Source: Nitrospirota bacterium (GTDB taxonomy: Bacteria; Nitrospirota; Nitrospiria; SBBL01; JAADHI01). Taken from it: a DNA stretch of 64,000 nt. This document shows positions 61,166 through 64,000 of this stretch, in pieces; positions within the stretch are counted from its first letter, which is position 1; the number at the start of each line of letters is the position of its first letter. The position numbers were made by a program, and so were the translations under genes. Under the pieces are notes generated by a model. The model made no database searches, was not told the DNA's origin, and was given only the letters and a program-made list of their open reading frames with translations. The DNA lies in the NCBI GenBank assembly GCA_029261155.1, contig JAJDBW010000040.1:1-64000 (forward strand), read 5' to 3'.

Positions 61166-62533
61166 TTAAGCGTTCAGCACGGACAGGCGCAGGGCCTCGC
61201 CGAACAAGGCGGCCGGACTCGCCTCTTTGATCTCGACCGGCACCAAGGCCCCCGGCGGCAGACCTGTGGACGGAAAAACCACCATCATGTGCCCCTCGGT
61301 TTTACCGATTTGATGGCCCACCCGTTTCTCGGCCTCGCCCTCGATCAAAACCTCGAAGGTCTTGCCGATCTTGTCCCGATTTTTTTCGAGGGCGATCCTG
61401 TGTTGCAGATCGAAGAGGCGGACGATGCGATCGGTCTTCACCTTCGGCGACACCTCGTCGGGAAAGTCACGGGCCGCAATCGTCCCGATGCGCTCGGAGT
61501 ATTTAAAGATGTAGGCGCTGTCGAAACCGACGCGTTCGACCATGTCGAAGGTGTCTTGAAAATCGGCCTCGGTCTCCGTTGGAAAACCGACGATCAAGTC
61601 GGTGGTCAGGGCCACGTTTGGAATCGTTGCCCGGATTTGATCGACCAGGGATAAAAATTCAGTGCGCGTATAGGTCCGCTTCATTAAATCGAGGATGCGG
61701 TCGCTGCCTGCCTGCAAGGGCAAGTGGATGTGGCTGCAGATCTTCGGGTGAGCGGCAATCGCCTCCAATAAAGGTTCCGGAAAATCCTTCGGATGCGGCG
61801 AGGTAAAGCGGACGCGTTCGATGCCGGGCACTTCCGCCGCGCCCAAGAGCAGGTCCGCGAATGACGCGCCTTCGGTGCGATAGGAATTGACGTTTTGTCC
61901 TAAAAAAGTCACCTGCTTGAAACCCTCTTCGGCGAGGCCTTGAACCTCTTCCAGAACTTCGTCCTTCGGGCGGCTTCGCTCGCGCCCGCGCGTATAGGGC
62001 ACAACGCAGAAGGTGCAGAAGTTATCGCAGCCGCGCATCACTACCACCCAGGCGTTCACGCCATCAAAGCGCAGGGGTTCGACGCCGCTGTAGGTTTCGA
62101 CGATGGACAGGTCGGCATCAATCTCTTTTTTAATCTTCGGCCTTCGGCCAGAGCGATGACCACCTTCTTTCGGCCTGCCCGCCTTCGCGATCAAATCGGG
62201 TAAGGCGCGATAGCTGTCGGGACCGGCGACCAAGTTAACGACGGGGTGGCGGAAAAGGGCCTCCTTCATATTTTGCGCCATGCAACCCAGGACGCCAACC
62301 ACAAAGGGCCGACTCTCTCGCTGGCGTTCCAAGCGGAGGGGGCGCAGCAAGTCGAGGCGACCGTAGGTTTTGCGGTAGGCATTCTCTCGAATGGCGCAAC
62401 CGTTGACGAGCACGACATCCGAGTCATCGACTTGCGGAGACAGTTCGTGACCCGCTTCGACAAGGATGGACCGGATCAATTCCGAGTCGGCCACGTTCAT
62501 CTGGCAGCCATAAGTTTCGAGATAGACCTTCAT
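61166..62533 (-). CDS. miaB: tRNA 2-methylthio-N6-adenosine synthase MiaB
   Basis: 455 residues. Adds methylthio to i6A37 of tRNAs. The N-terminal MTTase domain has its three Fe-S Cys (TYGCQMN, VNGCAIREN, VLGCMAQN); the radical SAM motif is GCDNFCTFCVVPYTRGRERSRP, and a C-terminal TRAM domain is present (ENRDKIGKTFEVLIEGEAEKRVGHQIG-type). Its start overlaps mtaB by 4 nt. Confidence 0.96.
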   Translation of the reverse strand: MKVYLETYGCQMNVADSELIRSILVEAGHELSPQVDDSDVVLVNGCAIRENAYRKTYGRLDLLRPLRLERQRESRPFVVGVLGCMAQNMKEALFRHPVVNLVAGPDSYRALPDLIAKAGRPKEGGHRSGRRPKIKKEIDADLSIVETYSGVEPLRFDGVNAWVVVMRGCDNFCTFCVVPYTRGRERSRPKDEVLEEVQGLAEEGFKQVTFLGQNVNSYRTEGASFADLLLGAAEVPGIERVRFTSPHPKDFPEPLLEAIAAHPKICSHIHLPLQAGSDRILDLMKRTYTRTEFLSLVDQIRATIPNVALTTDLIVGFPTETEADFQDTFDMVERVGFDSAYIFKYSERIGTIAARDFPDEVSPKVKTDRIVRLFDLQHRIALEKNRDKIGKTFEVLIEGEAEKRVGHQIGKTEGHMMVVFPSTGLPPGALVPVEIKEASPAALFGEALRLSVLNA

Positions 62534-63972
62534 GCGATTAACACACCCTCCGCGCGCTTCCCCGAAACCGCCTCGATATGGATTTTTTCGATGCGTCCCG
62601 AAAGCGCAATATCGGACCGCGTCGCCACGCGGATAAAATTCGGCGTTAAACCGGAAAAACGACCGTCCGCCATAAGCGTTTCGAACAACACCGGGACGGT
62701 CTCTCCAATCGCCTCACGGTAAAAGGCGCTTCGCTTCCGATCCGACAATGCGCAAAGCCGCGCCGCGCGGGCCTTGATTACGCTCGGATGCACGGGCCGC
62801 AGTTCGCTGCGCGTCACCCGCGTGCCTTCGCGTCGTGAATAAGGAAAGACATGAAGATAGGAAAAAGGCAGTTCTTCGATCAAGGACACCGTCTCTTCAA
62901 AGTCTGCCTCGTCTTCGCCGGGGAAGCCGACCATCACATCCGTGCCGAGTCCCAAGTGGGGAATCTTTTCCAAGACCTCCAATACAAAAGTCCGGTAATC
63001 CGCTCGCGTATAAAATCGTCCCATGCCGTTTAGGACGCGGTCGCTGCCGCTTTGCAGGGGGAGGTGGAGATAGGGGCAGAGCTTGTTCGAAGCGGCCATG
63101 AGATCGACCAGCCGATCCGAAACCGTCGTGGGCTCGATGGAGGAAATCCGAATACGGGCCAGCCCATCGACGCGCTCCAAGGCCTCGATCAAGTCGGCGA
63201 GATCACGGCCCTCGCTTTGGTATTCGCCCAAGTTGACGCCGGTGAGGACGATTTCGAGATGGCCCCGCGCCGCCCAGTCGCGGGCCTCGCGGAGCACGTC
63301 ATCAAAGTGCCGGCTGCGCGAGCGGCCCCGCGTGGTGGGGATGATGCAGAAGCTGCAAAAAAAATCGCAGCCGTCTTGAATCTTCACATTGGGCCGGGTC
63401 GCTTCCGCCAAAACCGAGAGGCTGGAAATCGTAAAATCTGCGCGGGCGATACGGGGCGAATGGTAGACAATGGGCCTTTCTGATTTTTGAATAACACCGT
63501 CTTCGAAGGCGCCCTTGTCTTCGAGCACCTTTCGAACCAATGCGGGCAGGGCCATCTTGTGATCCGTCCCGGCAATCAAGTCGACGCCTGCAATTCGGCT
63601 TAGGGCCGCCATCCCCGCCTGGGCATAGCAGCCGGTCACGGCGACAAAGGTCTGTGGGTTTCGTTTCAAGAGACGCCGGATGAGATTGCGGCATTTGGCT
63701 TCGGCCTGACTGGTAACAAAACAGGTGTTGATGATGCAAAGATCCGAGGGTGCAGCTTCCGCGACCACCCCAAACCCTTCGGCGGCGAAGCCGCCTTCCA
63801 GGGCCGCGCTTTCGCTTTGATTCAAACGGCAACCGAGGGTGTGAAAAGACACGCGAAAGACCGGCAAATCCCTCTTTAAAAATTCGCTCTCAATAAAATC
63901 TAGAGATCCTGGAGCGGCTTCGATTCCAATCAGCCCGCTTGCACCGCTTTGCCCTGTCATCCCTTTGCCCAT
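62530..63972 (-). CDS. mtaB: tRNA t6A37 methylthiotransferase MtaB
   Basis: 480 residues. Catalyses 2-methylthiolation of t6A37. Three N-terminal Cys: FHTLGCRLNQSES, IINTCFVTSQA and VTGCYAQAG; the 'GCRLNQ' and 'NTCFVT' forms separate MtaB from MiaB. Radical SAM motif GCDFFCSFCIIPTTRGRSRSR, then a TRAM domain near the C-terminus. The first 37 residues are not conserved in the family, so translation may begin at a TTG (LPVFRVSFHTLG) further in. First gene of the operon seen here; upstream DNA is off the window. Confidence 0.94.
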   Translation of the reverse strand: MGKGMTGQSGASGLIGIEAAPGSLDFIESEFLKRDLPVFRVSFHTLGCRLNQSESAALEGGFAAEGFGVVAEAAPSDLCIINTCFVTSQAEAKCRNLIRRLLKRNPQTFVAVTGCYAQAGMAALSRIAGVDLIAGTDHKMALPALVRKVLEDKGAFEDGVIQKSERPIVYHSPRIARADFTISSLSVLAEATRPNVKIQDGCDFFCSFCIIPTTRGRSRSRHFDDVLREARDWAARGHLEIVLTGVNLGEYQSEGRDLADLIEALERVDGLARIRISSIEPTTVSDRLVDLMAASNKLCPYLHLPLQSGSDRVLNGMGRFYTRADYRTFVLEVLEKIPHLGLGTDVMVGFPGEDEADFEETVSLIEELPFSYLHVFPYSRREGTRVTRSELRPVHPSVIKARAARLCALSDRKRSAFYREAIGETVPVLFETLMADGRFSGLTPNFIRVATRSDIALSGRIEKIHIEAVSGKRAEGVLIA

Positions 63973-64000
63973 GTCCTTGGGATGAGCAAGCGCTCGACAA

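Overview
The window reads as a chromosomal segment of a Gram-negative, free-living bacterium of moderate G+C. It encodes several outer-membrane systems: a secretin, a TonB-dependent receptor, a PldA-type phospholipase, an OmpA-like lipoprotein and a barrel protein ending in Phe. It also encodes c-type cytochromes and a complete type IV pilus core. The gene content would fit a Desulfobacterota, Nitrospirota or Bdellovibrionota-like lineage, but nothing here fixes the phylum. I see no rRNA, tRNA, CRISPR array or intact transposase. Functions come from motif recognition by eye; no database search was run.

Left part (1-12.9 kb): an ammonia-lyase/FAD-oxidoreductase pair; a small K+ channel; a HigB/HigA module followed by a decayed copy of the channel gene's 3' end; and an AT-rich islet of unknown membrane and helical proteins, split by an in-frame TGA. 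Then come exonuclease III, a DUF493 protein, a short-chain dehydrogenase, a barrel protein, small envelope proteins and an OmpA-type lipoprotein. 12.9-25.2 kb holds a YhaN-like SMC ATPase with two membrane helices in its coiled coil, a TonB-dependent receptor, a hybrid histidine kinase, a large Lhr helicase and a small lipoprotein.

25.4-37.5 kb is the type IV pilus locus: pilB, pilC, two major-pilin-like genes, four minor (H/I/J/K-type) prepilins, a MerR-like gene and pilMNOPQ. The K-type minor pilin carries seven repeats that look like a seven-bladed beta-propeller with two calcium-type loops. It is probably a pilus-tip adhesin doing the job PilY1 does elsewhere, and it is the strongest candidate here for an undescribed system.

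37.6-51 kb contains a DUF2784 protein, a lipid-anchored cytochrome, an alpha-E/transglutaminase fusion whose catalytic Cys is replaced by Gly next to a circularly permuted ATP-grasp protein, and a glycerol module (glpK, ugpQ, glpD). It also holds a cytochrome b561 - SHP - DHC - PepSY - response regulator - histidine kinase operon. An identical 19-bp direct-repeat site lies upstream of that operon and of the next gene, suggesting a small autoregulated redox regulon.

51-64 kb has an epimerase-like protein, a second AT-rich orphan gene, pldA, a 1-Cys peroxiredoxin with a long structured leader divergent from hemH, an NCS2 permease, a B12-binding radical SAM enzyme, and a mtaB-miaB-hydrolase operon reaching the right edge.
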